In this document: positions 1 to 7,757 of the stretch, in pieces | Position numbering within the stretch: the first letter of the stretch is position 1 | How the letters are laid out: each line of letters opens with the position of its first letter | From: an uncultured Eubacteriales bacterium | GTDB taxonomy: Bacteria; Bacillota; Clostridia; Oscillospirales; CAG-272 | DNA: 26,078 nucleotides | Assembly: GCA_934394585.1 (NCBI GenBank) | Contig: CAKRQU010000024.1 | Span: forward strand, 1-26,078 | Direction of reading: 5' to 3' | Translations under genes and position numbers: made by a program | Notes under the pieces: model-generated | The model's database searches: none | The model's input: the letters and a program-made list of their open reading frames with translations, nothing else | Told to the model about the DNA's origin: nothing

Positions 1-44
1 ACATTTTTGTATATTCTCCTGTCGATAATTGTAATTTAAGATTG

Positions 45-73
45 ATTTTATATACTTTTTGTCCTTTTGTCAA
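45..73 (-). promoter_or_regulatory. SigA-type promoter reading leftward out of the window
   Basis: On the minus strand there is a perfect -35 TTGACA (68-73) and a -10 TAAAAT (45-50) separated by 17 bp. It would drive a gene to the left of position 1. The sequence around and upstream of the -35 is almost the same as that of the pilin-gene promoter at 3166-3195. It lies just beyond the terminator at 106-143, so it is probably independent of the pilin gene. Confidence 0.55.
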
Positions 74-105
74 GTACTTTTTCCGCTTTTTTTATTATTT
101 TGACA

Positions 106-143
106 AAAAAGCCCCTTGGTTTTTTGCCAAGGGGGCTTTTTTG
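106..143. terminator. Bidirectional intrinsic terminator after the pilin-like gene
   Basis: A GC-rich hairpin (111-119 pairs with 128-137, one bulged G, T-rich loop) is flanked by A residues on the left and T residues on the right, so both strands end in a U-tract. On the minus strand it lies about 90 nt past the stop of the prepilin-like gene (233). The stretch from 144 to 232 shows no gene. Confidence 0.8.
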
Positions 144-232
144 GCGCCGAGCGCAGGGGAAAATATAAAAAATTTATAAGAAGAGCGGAGAAACTCTACT
201 TACCGTGTTTTAGCGAGCAATCCTGCTCGGGG

Positions 233-2926
233 TTAGTTTTTCTCGAGTATTATTTCAACATTGGGATAAAGCAGATCACTGCCCTGCGATTCGGGGAATT
301 TCACTGTGATTGTTCCCTGCTCGCCTATTTTTATATTGGCTGTTATATCTGCCGTGCCGTCTGCCCCGTAGGAATAATTTGTTCCTTCGGCGATAATGGA
401 ACTAAGACTGTTCATTGACTTTATATATGCTTCTACAACGGCAGGATCACAATGTACATAATCGCTATTAAGAGTTCCTGATCCAGTATTGAATACCGAA
501 GCAATAAAGTTTGCCCTTTGCGATGCATCAAGCTGACCGTATATATCTCCTGTAAGGTTGTAGGATGAAAGATCGAGTTTTCCATCCGAACCGACTGAAA
601 TTTCACTGCCGGCAACACCGGGAGTCCATACTGCTGTTGCTGATTTTGAACCACTATCAATTGCGAATGTTGTGGTGCCGTTCGCATTTTTAGATATTTT
701 TATAGTTAATGTTCCGTTATTATGTTTAAAAGTATATACATTACCATCTTTGCTATATGTAATATCACTCATATTAAAGGTTTCTGTAAATCCAGTAATT
801 TCGTTGTCAGCGTTGACAATAAATTTTCCACCGTATGGTCCAGTTACTCCCGTATTATTTTGATCTAAATACGGATTCCCGTTACTATCAAGCACTAAGG
901 CAACAAGAAATTTGCCAACACGGATTGCACCGTCACTATTCGGTATATGATCTTCATCAAACACAAGCGAAGCTGGTGCTCCTGCCGTATAGGAATCTCC
1001 TGATTTGCTTATCTCTACTCCCTTTGCATATTTCAATTCGAGATACTGGGCAAATGTGAGCGGCAAAATTTCTCCTGTTCCTGTTGAACGTGCTATATAA
1101 TCAGCTATTGCAGGATTTGCCCCATAACTGTCGGCTCCTGTATTAGGAGTAAATTCATATCCGAGCGCATTAAGATATGCAACAAAATCGCTTGTAAGAT
1201 TTATATGCGGTAAATACATTTTAAGCTCGTTCAGCGGATCCGAAGGATAGCAGAAGAATTTCCCGCTCTGAAGCTTATAGCTGTTGCCCTCTTCAAAAAG
1301 TGCTCTTGCGCTTTCGTTTACCAGCTTCTTGCAATCTTCCTCTGTCCAGCCGTTTTTGCTGAGCAGATCGGCGAAAGGAACTTTCGCTCTCGCGGATGCC
1401 ACTCTGTACGCGGTCATGTCTATATTATATTTTGCAATTGAAATATCGGTGATGTCTATTACAAGCTTATTCGTTATATATTTTTCATCTATGCCGTTAA
1501 GAGAGAATGTCTGATCTGTGGTTCTTGTACCGTTGTTGGTTTCTGTTGTAACATTCTTACCATCAATGAGCTTATCCTCTACCACCAGCATACCTTTTCT
1601 GAACTCATGTCCGCCGACGGTTCCGTTGGCAAGTACGCCATCGACATAATACAGCCCGTTTTCGCCTACGTTGCTCGGGTTTTTGCCTGTGAATTTCTCA
1701 CCGTTGCGATACAGCAGTCCGTCTTTGAGTTCCCATTTGTCAGTTACCGTCACGGTACATGTCGCTGTTTTATCTCCTGCGGTTGCTGTTATCACAGCTG
1801 TTCCGGTGCCAACCGCTTTCACTACGCCGCCATCAACCGTGGCAACCGCTTCATTGTCGCTCGACCATGTAACAGTCGTACCCGCGGGCGTAACTGTAGC
1901 TGTAATAGTGGCGCTATCGCCCCATTTGAGTGTCAGCGTGCTCTTGTCAAGAGAAAGCGTTATATCGACAGTAGCCTTTTTCCAGCCGCACTTGGAACAA
2001 GAAGTAGCACCGTCATGCGGTTCGGTTTTCTCATCGCCACATCTTGAACATTTTACTTTATGATTTGTATCATTCAGCTTTTCGTACACGCTATAATCGT
2101 GACCAAGCATAGCTACTGTTATTTCTTGCGTCTGCGTTTCAAAAACAGATTTCGTGAATGTTGCCGTATATTTTCCTTTTCCTGCTTCTGTGCAAGTAGC
2201 TTCTTTTATCACATCATAAGTAGCAGTTACGGTTTCGGTTTCTGTTCCGTTTTCGAAATTGCATCCTGTAGCAGAGCATATACGCGTAGCGGTGCATTTA
2301 TAAATTTCACCTATTTCCCACGTGTATTCAGGCGTACCCCATTCATGTACATGCACTTCTTCCACGCCGGAATTTTTCTTTGCGAAACTTTCGGGCACTA
2401 TATCATAGTTTGCGAAAACAGCCATGGTATTTTTATCAAAACCAAGCTCTTCCACAGTGCTCTTTTCTCCGTCTACACCGAGATTAAGCACTTCCGGTTT
2501 GCGCCAGTCATCTATATTGCCCGTCACTTTTGTGATATCTGTTCCGTTGATTGCTTCGCAGAAAGAAGCGGCTTGATTATAAAATTCATGCCCATTTGTC
2601 ACAGTAAGATTTTTGCCGAAATCCTTCAGCGGACTTACTTTATACGGCAATACCACTCCCCTGCTCGCATCATATCCGTAAAGGAAAACATCATTTCCTT
2701 TTTTGGAAAATACGAGTATATCCGCAGCTTCTTTATCGCCCGAAAGAATATCTGCCAGCATTTCGGTAATGAAATTTTTAGCATCGACAAGAGCTGTCGC
2801 TTCGTTCGCTTTTCTCACGAGATTGGAATATGTAGGGATAATTATTGCCAGCAAAATAGCAATAACTGCAATAACGATAACCAATTCCACTATCGTGAAG
2901 GCTTGCTTTTTAGTCTTCTTTGCCAT
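233..2926 (-). CDS. Prepilin-like surface protein with bacterial Ig-like domain
   Basis: The 897-residue protein starts with a class III (type IV pilin-like) leader: a short lysine-rich stretch, KQA then FTIVELVIVIAVIAILLAII, with the expected glutamate (E14) five residues after the predicted cut before F10. Alanine replaces the usual glycine at -1. Residues 190-320 hold cysteine pairs (for example CSRC near 293 and CSKC near 310), and about 320-394 is a BIG_2-type Ig-like domain ending in a Gly-rich, Ala/Thr-rich strand region. The remaining 500 residues I do not recognise; there is no LPXTG or second membrane anchor. The start has an AAGGAG site 6-7 nt upstream. By family knowledge such leaders are processed by a prepilin peptidase and the protein is assembled or anchored through its N-terminal helix, but no pilus or type II secretion machinery is in the window. 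It is far longer than ordinary pilins (about 150-200 residues). Role unknown; surface adhesion is a guess. Confidence 0.85.
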   Translation of the reverse strand: MAKKTKKQAFTIVELVIVIAVIAILLAIIIPTYSNLVRKANEATALVDAKNFITEMLADILSGDKEAADILVFSKKGNDVFLYGYDASRGVVLPYKVSPLKDFGKNLTVTNGHEFYNQAASFCEAINGTDITKVTGNIDDWRKPEVLNLGVDGEKSTVEELGFDKNTMAVFANYDIVPESFAKKNSGVEEVHVHEWGTPEYTWEIGEIYKCTATRICSATGCNFENGTETETVTATYDVIKEATCTEAGKGKYTATFTKSVFETQTQEITVAMLGHDYSVYEKLNDTNHKVKCSRCGDEKTEPHDGATSCSKCGWKKATVDITLSLDKSTLTLKWGDSATITATVTPAGTTVTWSSDNEAVATVDGGVVKAVGTGTAVITATAGDKTATCTVTVTDKWELKDGLLYRNGEKFTGKNPSNVGENGLYYVDGVLANGTVGGHEFRKGMLVVEDKLIDGKNVTTETNNGTRTTDQTFSLNGIDEKYITNKLVIDITDISIAKYNIDMTAYRVASARAKVPFADLLSKNGWTEEDCKKLVNESARALFEEGNSYKLQSGKFFCYPSDPLNELKMYLPHINLTSDFVAYLNALGYEFTPNTGADSYGANPAIADYIARSTGTGEILPLTFAQYLELKYAKGVEISKSGDSYTAGAPASLVFDEDHIPNSDGAIRVGKFLVALVLDSNGNPYLDQNNTGVTGPYGGKFIVNADNEITGFTETFNMSDITYSKDGNVYTFKHNNGTLTIKISKNANGTTTFAIDSGSKSATAVWTPGVAGSEISVGSDGKLDLSSYNLTGDIYGQLDASQRANFIASVFNTGSGTLNSDYVHCDPAVVEAYIKSMNSLSSIIAEGTNYSYGADGTADITANIKIGEQGTITVKFPESQGSDLLYPNVEIILEKN

Positions 2927-2998
2927 GGTTTTTTCTCCTTTTTAAATTTTATTTTTTATATATTTCATCCCGCAACGGGGTAAAATACCGTAAAAATT

Positions 2999-3048
2999 TA
3001 AGCAGGCAGACCTGCACGAATAAAAATTCGTGCAGGTCTGCCTGCTTA
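2999..3048 (-). repeat. Perfect 23-bp hairpin in the leader of the prepilin-like gene
   Basis: Arms 2999-3021 and 3026-3048 are perfectly complementary over 23 bp with an AAAA (TTTT on the other strand) loop. It sits between the predicted promoter (3166-3195) and the pilin-like start codon (2926). On the minus strand it is followed by a short A/T-rich stretch with a run of five T, so it could act as an attenuator. Part of the arm (GGTCTG) resembles the start of the TCTG repeat nearby. Confidence 0.75.
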
Positions 3049-3083
3049 TCATTTAAAAATATTTAATTTTTGCGCAACAAAAG

Positions 3084-3103
3084 AATCGCTTACAAAGCGA
3101 TAT
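3084..3103 (-). other. Small stem-loop beside the tetranucleotide repeat
   Basis: ATCGCTT and AAGCGAT pair over a three-base loop. The same ATCGCTT arm can also pair with AAGCGATT at 3161-3168 on the other side of the TCTG tract, and ATAGGT (about 3105-3110) matches ACCTAT (3175-3180). The microsatellite is therefore enclosed by inverted repeats, and two alternative foldings are possible. Confidence 0.5.
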
Positions 3104-3109
3104 AAATAG

Positions 3110-3160
<51 letters not shown>

Positions 3161-3165
3161 AAGCG

Positions 3166-3195
3166 ATTGTACACGACCTATTCCTCCTTTGTCAA
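3166..3195 (-). promoter_or_regulatory. SigA-type promoter of the prepilin-like gene
   Basis: On the minus strand: -35 TTGACA (3190-3195), 18-bp spacer, -10 TACAAT (3166-3171), preceded by A-rich sequence resembling an UP element. Predicted transcription starts about 3155-3160, giving a leader of roughly 230 nt before the ATG at 2926. That leader holds the microsatellite and the strong hairpin. Confidence 0.7.
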
Positions 3196-3348
3196 GTATT
3201 TTTGTGCTTTTTTACTGAAAAACATTTCATTTTGCTATGCTTGTATATAATTATATCACCATCTTTGTTTTATGTCAATATCTTTTTTATATAATAATTT
3301 TTATTTTCGTAAATTATTGCCGTATTTGCGAAAAATTCATTTTCATGA

Positions 3349-3377
3349 TTTACTTTTCCGGAAAAATATGATAAAAT
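3349..3377 (+). promoter_or_regulatory. Promoter of the rsuA-like/tex pair
   Basis: TTTACT (3349-3354), 17-bp spacer, TAAAAT (3372-3377) with an extended TG at 3369-3370. An overlapping TATAAT follows at 3377-3382. The start codon lies 36 nt beyond the -10 box. The rest of 3196-3348 is A/T-rich and I see nothing else in it. Confidence 0.5.
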
Positions 3378-3412
3378 ATAATTTGTAAATAAATTAAGGA
3401 AAGGGGCCGGCT

Positions 3413-4129
3413 ATGCGTCTGGATAAATTTTTATCGGAAACAGGTATGCTCAGCCGCAGTGAAAGCAAAAAAGCGGCAAAAAGCGGGCGCATCACCGTAA
3501 ACGGCATTCCGGTGCGCGATACATCGGCGCACATTTCACCCGAAAATGATATAGTCGCGCTGGACGGCGAAACAGTGCGTTACTCGCGCTATATATATAT
3601 AATGATGAATAAGCCCGACGGGCTCGTTTGTGCAACCGAGGACGCACGCGAGGAAACCGTGCTTTCCCTGCTGCCCGAAAATCTGCAAAAAACAGGGCTT
3701 TTTCCCTGCGGCAGACTCGACAAAAATACACTCGGGCTTCTGCTGCTCACAAATAACGGGGAGCTGGCACATTATATGCTTTCGCCCGCGCGCCATGTGG
3801 AGAAAACATACCGTTTTGAATGCGAATCGCCGCTTTCCGCCGATGATGTGAATCTGCTCTGCCGCGGTGTTGATATCGGCGAGAAAAGCTCTACAAAAGA
3901 GGCGCGTGTCACGCTTTATTCCCCGACGTGCGGCGAAATAACCGTGACAGAGGGCAAATATCATCAGATAAAGCGGATGTTTTCCGCGGTGAGCAATAAA
4001 ATAACATATCTCGAGCGCATCGCCTTTGCCGGAATACCGCTCGATACTTCCCTTTCACGCGGAGAATGGCGCTTTCTTTCGGAAGATGAAATAAACAAAA
4101 TAGAAAAAATAAAACCAACCGGAAATTAA
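3413..4129 (+). CDS. rsuA: 16S rRNA pseudouridine synthase, RsuA/RluB family
   Basis: A 238-residue protein with an N-terminal S4 RNA-binding domain (about 1-50) followed by an RsuA-type pseudouridine synthase domain. The catalytic motif GRLDKNTLGLLLLT has its aspartate at residue 103, and MNKPDG (65-70) and a KYHQIKRMF-type motif in the C-terminal part are present. The family isomerises a uridine in rRNA (U516 of 16S rRNA for RsuA; RluB and RluE are close relatives acting on 23S), so the exact target is inferred. An AAGGAAAGGGG ribosome site precedes the ATG. The tex start follows only 11 bases after the stop, so the two are probably one operon. Length is normal for the family. Confidence 0.88.
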   Translation: MRLDKFLSETGMLSRSESKKAAKSGRITVNGIPVRDTSAHISPENDIVALDGETVRYSRYIYIMMNKPDGLVCATEDAREETVLSLLPENLQKTGLFPCGRLDKNTLGLLLLTNNGELAHYMLSPARHVEKTYRFECESPLSADDVNLLCRGVDIGEKSSTKEARVTLYSPTCGEITVTEGKYHQIKRMFSAVSNKITYLERIAFAGIPLDTSLSRGEWRFLSEDEINKIEKIKPTGN

Positions 4130-4140
4130 CGGAGGCAAAA

Positions 4141-6291
4141 ATGAATATACAGGAAAGATTATCATCCGAGCTGAATATCAGGCTGCCGCAGGTGGAAGCC
4201 GCGGTAAAGCTGATCGACGACGGGAATACCATCCCTTTTATCGCGCGATACCGCAAAGAAGTCACGGGGTCGCTCGACGATGAGCAGCTTCGCGCCCTTT
4301 TCGACAGGCTGAATTATCTGCGCGGGCTGGAAAAGCGCAAGGAAGAAGTGCGTGCCGCCATCACCGAGCAGGGCAAAATGACGCCGGAAATAGACGACGC
4401 TCTCGAAGCGGCGCAGATTCTCGCGGAAATAGAAGATATTTACCGCCCGTTCAAGCAGAAAAAGAAAACACGTGCCTCAGTCGCGCGTGAACGCGGGCTG
4501 GAGCCGCTCGCCGGGCTTATCTGCGAGCAGCGCGACGTGTATGAACCAAGTATAGAAGATACAGCCGCGTCATATATAGACGAAGAAAAAGGCGTGGAGA
4601 CAGCAGAAGCGGCGCTTTTCGGCGCCATGGATATCATCGCGGAAAATATCTCGGACAATGCGGATTTCCGCAAAGATATACGCGCGCTCACTTTTGACAA
4701 TGCGTTTCTCGCAGTGAAAAATATAAAGGACGAAGATTCCGTTTATTCCATGTATTACGATTATACGGACAAAATCTCCGCCGTACCGCCGCACCGCGTG
4801 CTCGCGATAAACCGCGGCGAAAAGGAAGAATTTCTCAAAGTAAATGTGGAAATATCGAAAGATATCATACTGAATTATCTAAGCTACGGCGTGGTAACAA
4901 ATGCCAAAAGTCCCGCGGCAAAATATCTTTATGCCGCCGTCGCCGACAGCTATGACAGGCTCATCGCGCCGTCGATAGAACGCGAAATAAGAAGCGATCT
5001 TTTCGACAATGCGAGCGAAGGCGCGATAAAACTTTTCTCGCAGAATCTGAAAAATCTGCTGATGCAGGCGCCCATAAAGGGAAAAACCGTCCTCGGATTT
5101 GACCCCGGCTACCGCACGGGCTGCAAACTCGCCGTGGTGGACAAGACAGGCAAAGTTCTCGATACGGCGGTCATTTATCCGACAAAGCCGCAGGAGCGCA
5201 TCGAGGAATCCAAGCGCACGGTAAAAAGGCTTATCGAAAAATACGATATAGACGTGGTTTCCATAGGAAACGGCACCGCATCAAAAGAAAGCGAAATATT
5301 CATTGCCGAAACGCTCAAAGAGCTTTGCGGCAAAACGAAATATATAATGACAAACGAGGCGGGCGCATCCGTTTATTCCGCATCCAAGCTCGGCGCGGCG
5401 GAATTTCCCGATTTCGACGTAACACAGCGCAGTGCCGTTTCCATAGCGCGCAGAATACAGGATCCTCTCGCGGAGCTGGTGAAAATAGATCCGAAATCCA
5501 TCGGCGTAGGTCAGTATCAGCATGATATGAAGCAGAGCCGCCTCGACGAATCTCTTTCCGGCGTGGTGGAAGACTGCGTAAACGCAGTCGGAGTGGATGT
5601 AAATACGGCTTCCTTCTCCCTGCTCGAGCATATTTCGGGAATAAATGCCGCCTCTGCCAAAAACATAGTGAAATACAGAGAGGAAAACGGCGAATTTTCC
5701 GCCCGTTCCCAGATACTGAAGGTGCCGCGCATCGGCGCCAAAGCTTACGAGCAGTGCGCGGGATTTCTGCGCGTGAGCGGCTCGCGCGAACCGCTCGACA
5801 ATACGGGTATTCACCCCGAATCCTATAAAAACGCAAAAGAAATACTTCAAAAGCTCGGCTATGCGGCAAAGGATGCCGCAGCTGGCATTCCGGGAATAGC
5901 CAAAACCGCCGAAGCCTACGGCATAGAAAAGCTGGCAGCCGAAACGGATACCGGCATTCCCACCGTTACGGATATACTGAAAGAGCTGGAAAAGCCCGGA
6001 CGCGATATACGCGATTCCCTGCCCATGCCCGAGCTTCGCTCCGATATACTCGATATGTCGGATCTCACGCCCGGAATGGTGCTGGACGGCGTCGTGCGCA
6101 ATGTCATCGATTTCGGTGCATTTGTGGATATCGGAGTTCATCAGGACGGGCTGGTGCACGTATCCGAAATATGCGACAAATTCATAAAACATCCGAGCGA
6201 AAAGCTTTCCGTGGGCGACAAAGTAAAGGTCCGCATAAAAAGCGTGGATCTGCAAAAGAAGCGCATTGCCCTTTCAATGAAAAATCTATAA
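4141..6291 (+). CDS. tex: Tex family RNA-binding protein with S1 domain
   Basis: A 716-residue protein with the full Tex layout: an N-terminal helical region beginning with the family sequence NTIPFIARYRKE (29-40), a YqgF/RNase H-like domain from about 317 (FDPGYRTGCKLAVVD), helix-hairpin-helix repeats around 490-560 (ISGINAASAKNIVKYREENG), and a C-terminal S1 domain (about 644-714) with GAFVDIGVHQDGLVHVSE. Members bind nucleic acid and act in transcription or RNA turnover; the precise task in this organism is not visible. An AACGGAGG ribosome site lies just upstream, and it is translated right after the rsuA-like gene. Length is typical. I see no clear terminator just after the stop. Confidence 0.93.
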   Translation: MNIQERLSSELNIRLPQVEAAVKLIDDGNTIPFIARYRKEVTGSLDDEQLRALFDRLNYLRGLEKRKEEVRAAITEQGKMTPEIDDALEAAQILAEIEDIYRPFKQKKKTRASVARERGLEPLAGLICEQRDVYEPSIEDTAASYIDEEKGVETAEAALFGAMDIIAENISDNADFRKDIRALTFDNAFLAVKNIKDEDSVYSMYYDYTDKISAVPPHRVLAINRGEKEEFLKVNVEISKDIILNYLSYGVVTNAKSPAAKYLYAAVADSYDRLIAPSIEREIRSDLFDNASEGAIKLFSQNLKNLLMQAPIKGKTVLGFDPGYRTGCKLAVVDKTGKVLDTAVIYPTKPQERIEESKRTVKRLIEKYDIDVVSIGNGTASKESEIFIAETLKELCGKTKYIMTNEAGASVYSASKLGAAEFPDFDVTQRSAVSIARRIQDPLAELVKIDPKSIGVGQYQHDMKQSRLDESLSGVVEDCVNAVGVDVNTASFSLLEHISGINAASAKNIVKYREENGEFSARSQILKVPRIGAKAYEQCAGFLRVSGSREPLDNTGIHPESYKNAKEILQKLGYAAKDAAAGIPGIAKTAEAYGIEKLAAETDTGIPTVTDILKELEKPGRDIRDSLPMPELRSDILDMSDLTPGMVLDGVVRNVIDFGAFVDIGVHQDGLVHVSEICDKFIKHPSEKLSVGDKVKVRIKSVDLQKKRIALSMKNL

Positions 6292-6393
6292 TTTATTAGA
6301 AACGGCATTTGCTTTTTTCGATAAACAATTTTTTCTTCGTTTTTTTGTGAATTTTGCATAAATTACTTTTTGAAATTTTGTTTTAAAAAACTC

Positions 6394-6422
6394 TTTCCAA
6401 ATCGGATGTTTTTTGTTATAAT
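6394..6422 (+). promoter_or_regulatory. Promoter and leader of the sugar-ABC ATPase gene
   Basis: TTTCCA (6394-6399), 17-bp spacer, TATAAT (6417-6422). The leader to 6529 is about 100 nt and contains a small stem, ATGCGC (6439-6444) with GCGCAT (6452-6457). The A/T-rich stretch 6292-6393 after tex shows nothing further. Confidence 0.6.
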
Positions 6423-6529
6423 ATTAACGTACATTTTTATGCGCCCGAAAAGCGCATACATTCGGCTTTCGACGGCAACCGGGAACCGTGCAAAATAATT
6501 TGTTTTGTTGCCGAGAACGGAGTCTTAAT

Positions 6530-7702
6530 ATGGCAAGTTTATCTCTCAGACATATCTATAAGAAATATCCCGGCGGTGTCACAGCCGTTTCGGATTTCTG
6601 TCTGGAAATCAAAGATACCGAATTTATTATCTTCGTAGGTCCTTCCGGTTGCGGTAAGTCCACTACCCTGCGTATGATCGCAGGTCTGGAAGAGATTACG
6701 GAAGGCGAGCTTTTCATCGGCGATAAGCTCGTAAACGATATCGCCCCCAAGGACAGAGATATCGCGATGGTTTTCCAGAACTACGCTCTGTATCCTCACA
6801 TGACTGTTTTCGATAATATGGCTTTCGGTCTGAAGCTCCGCAAAATACCGAAAGAAACAATCAAGCGCAAAGTTGAAGAAGCAGCACGCATACTCGATAT
6901 TTCCCACCTGCTCGACAGATATCCGAAGGCTCTTTCCGGCGGTCAGAAGCAGCGTGTTGCGCTCGGTCGTGCCATCGTGCGTGATCCTCAGGTATTCCTT
7001 CTTGACGAACCGCTTTCCAACCTCGATGCCAAGCTTCGTGCATCCATGAGAACCGAAATCACAAAGCTTCACTATGATCTCGGCGCTACGTTTATTTACG
7101 TTACTCACGACCAGGTTGAGGCTATGACAATGGCTACCCGTATCGTTGTTATGAAGGACGGTATCATCCAGCAGGTTGACAGCCCTCAGAACCTTTACGA
7201 CTATCCTGTAAACAAATTCGTTGCAGGCTTTATCGGTACTCCTCAGATGAACTTCATCAAGAGCACCCTCGTAAAGGAAAACGGCGGCGTATATCTCACA
7301 TTCGGCGATATCAAGCTTAAGCTTCCCGAAGGCAAGGCAAATGCTCCCGAGCTTCAGGAATACATCGGCAAGGAAGTTATCGCAGGCGTTCGTCCCGAAT
7401 GTATCTATGATACTCCTGTTCAGGTAGAAGCTCTCAAAGATTCCGCTTTCGATGTTTATGTAGATGTTACAGAGCTTATGGGCGCTGAAATCTATCTCTA
7501 TCTCATTGCAAACCGCGTAGTGGTAGACGAAGAGCTGGCAAGAAAGAAAAACATGGTCATCGACAAATCCGGTGAGCAGAATCTCATTGCCCGCGTTTCT
7601 CCCCGTTCTCAGGCTCGCACAGGCGACACCATCAGAATCGCCATCGACACCGAAAGAGTTCACATCTTCGATAAAGATACTGAAAAGTGCATCATTCACT
7701 GA
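6530..7702 (+). CDS. msmK: Sugar ABC transporter ATP-binding protein (MsmK/UgpC/MalK type)
   Basis: A 390-residue ATPase of carbohydrate importers (CUT1). Walker A GPSGCGKST is at 37-45, the Q-loop is in VFQNYALYPHMTVFDN, the signature is LSGGQKQR, Walker B is VFLLDEPLSNLDAKLR and the switch histidine is in VTHD. The C-terminal 140 residues match the regulatory TOBE-like extension of this family. I place the start at the ATG at 6530, because ACGGAG lies 7 nt upstream and MASLSLRHIYKKYPGG is the usual beginning; a GTG 14 codons earlier has no ribosome site. The gene stands alone with its own promoter and terminator and no permease or binding protein nearby, as for shared ATPases that energise several sugar importers. 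Its codon use (ATC over ATA, CGT, GGT) differs from its neighbours and suggests high expression. Confidence 0.92.
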   Translation: MASLSLRHIYKKYPGGVTAVSDFCLEIKDTEFIIFVGPSGCGKSTTLRMIAGLEEITEGELFIGDKLVNDIAPKDRDIAMVFQNYALYPHMTVFDNMAFGLKLRKIPKETIKRKVEEAARILDISHLLDRYPKALSGGQKQRVALGRAIVRDPQVFLLDEPLSNLDAKLRASMRTEITKLHYDLGATFIYVTHDQVEAMTMATRIVVMKDGIIQQVDSPQNLYDYPVNKFVAGFIGTPQMNFIKSTLVKENGGVYLTFGDIKLKLPEGKANAPELQEYIGKEVIAGVRPECIYDTPVQVEALKDSAFDVYVDVTELMGAEIYLYLIANRVVVDEELARKKNMVIDKSGEQNLIARVSPRSQARTGDTIRIAIDTERVHIFDKDTEKCIIH

Positions 7703-7710
7703 TGAAATTA

Positions 7711-7744
7711 AAAAGGGTACGGCATATTGCCGTACCCTTTTTTC
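7711..7744 (+). terminator. Intrinsic terminator of the sugar-ABC ATPase gene
   Basis: A perfect 13-bp stem (7711-7723 with 7729-7741), loop ATATT, followed by T residues. It starts 8 nt after the stop codon. The A-rich left arm makes it potentially active on both strands. Confidence 0.92.
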
Positions 7745-7757
7745 ATTAGTGGTTTAT

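Noticed and set aside
6488..6529. Upstream GTG start for the sugar ATPase
   Set aside because: It adds a cysteine-rich 14-residue stretch unlike the family, and the ribosome site is positioned for the ATG at 6530.
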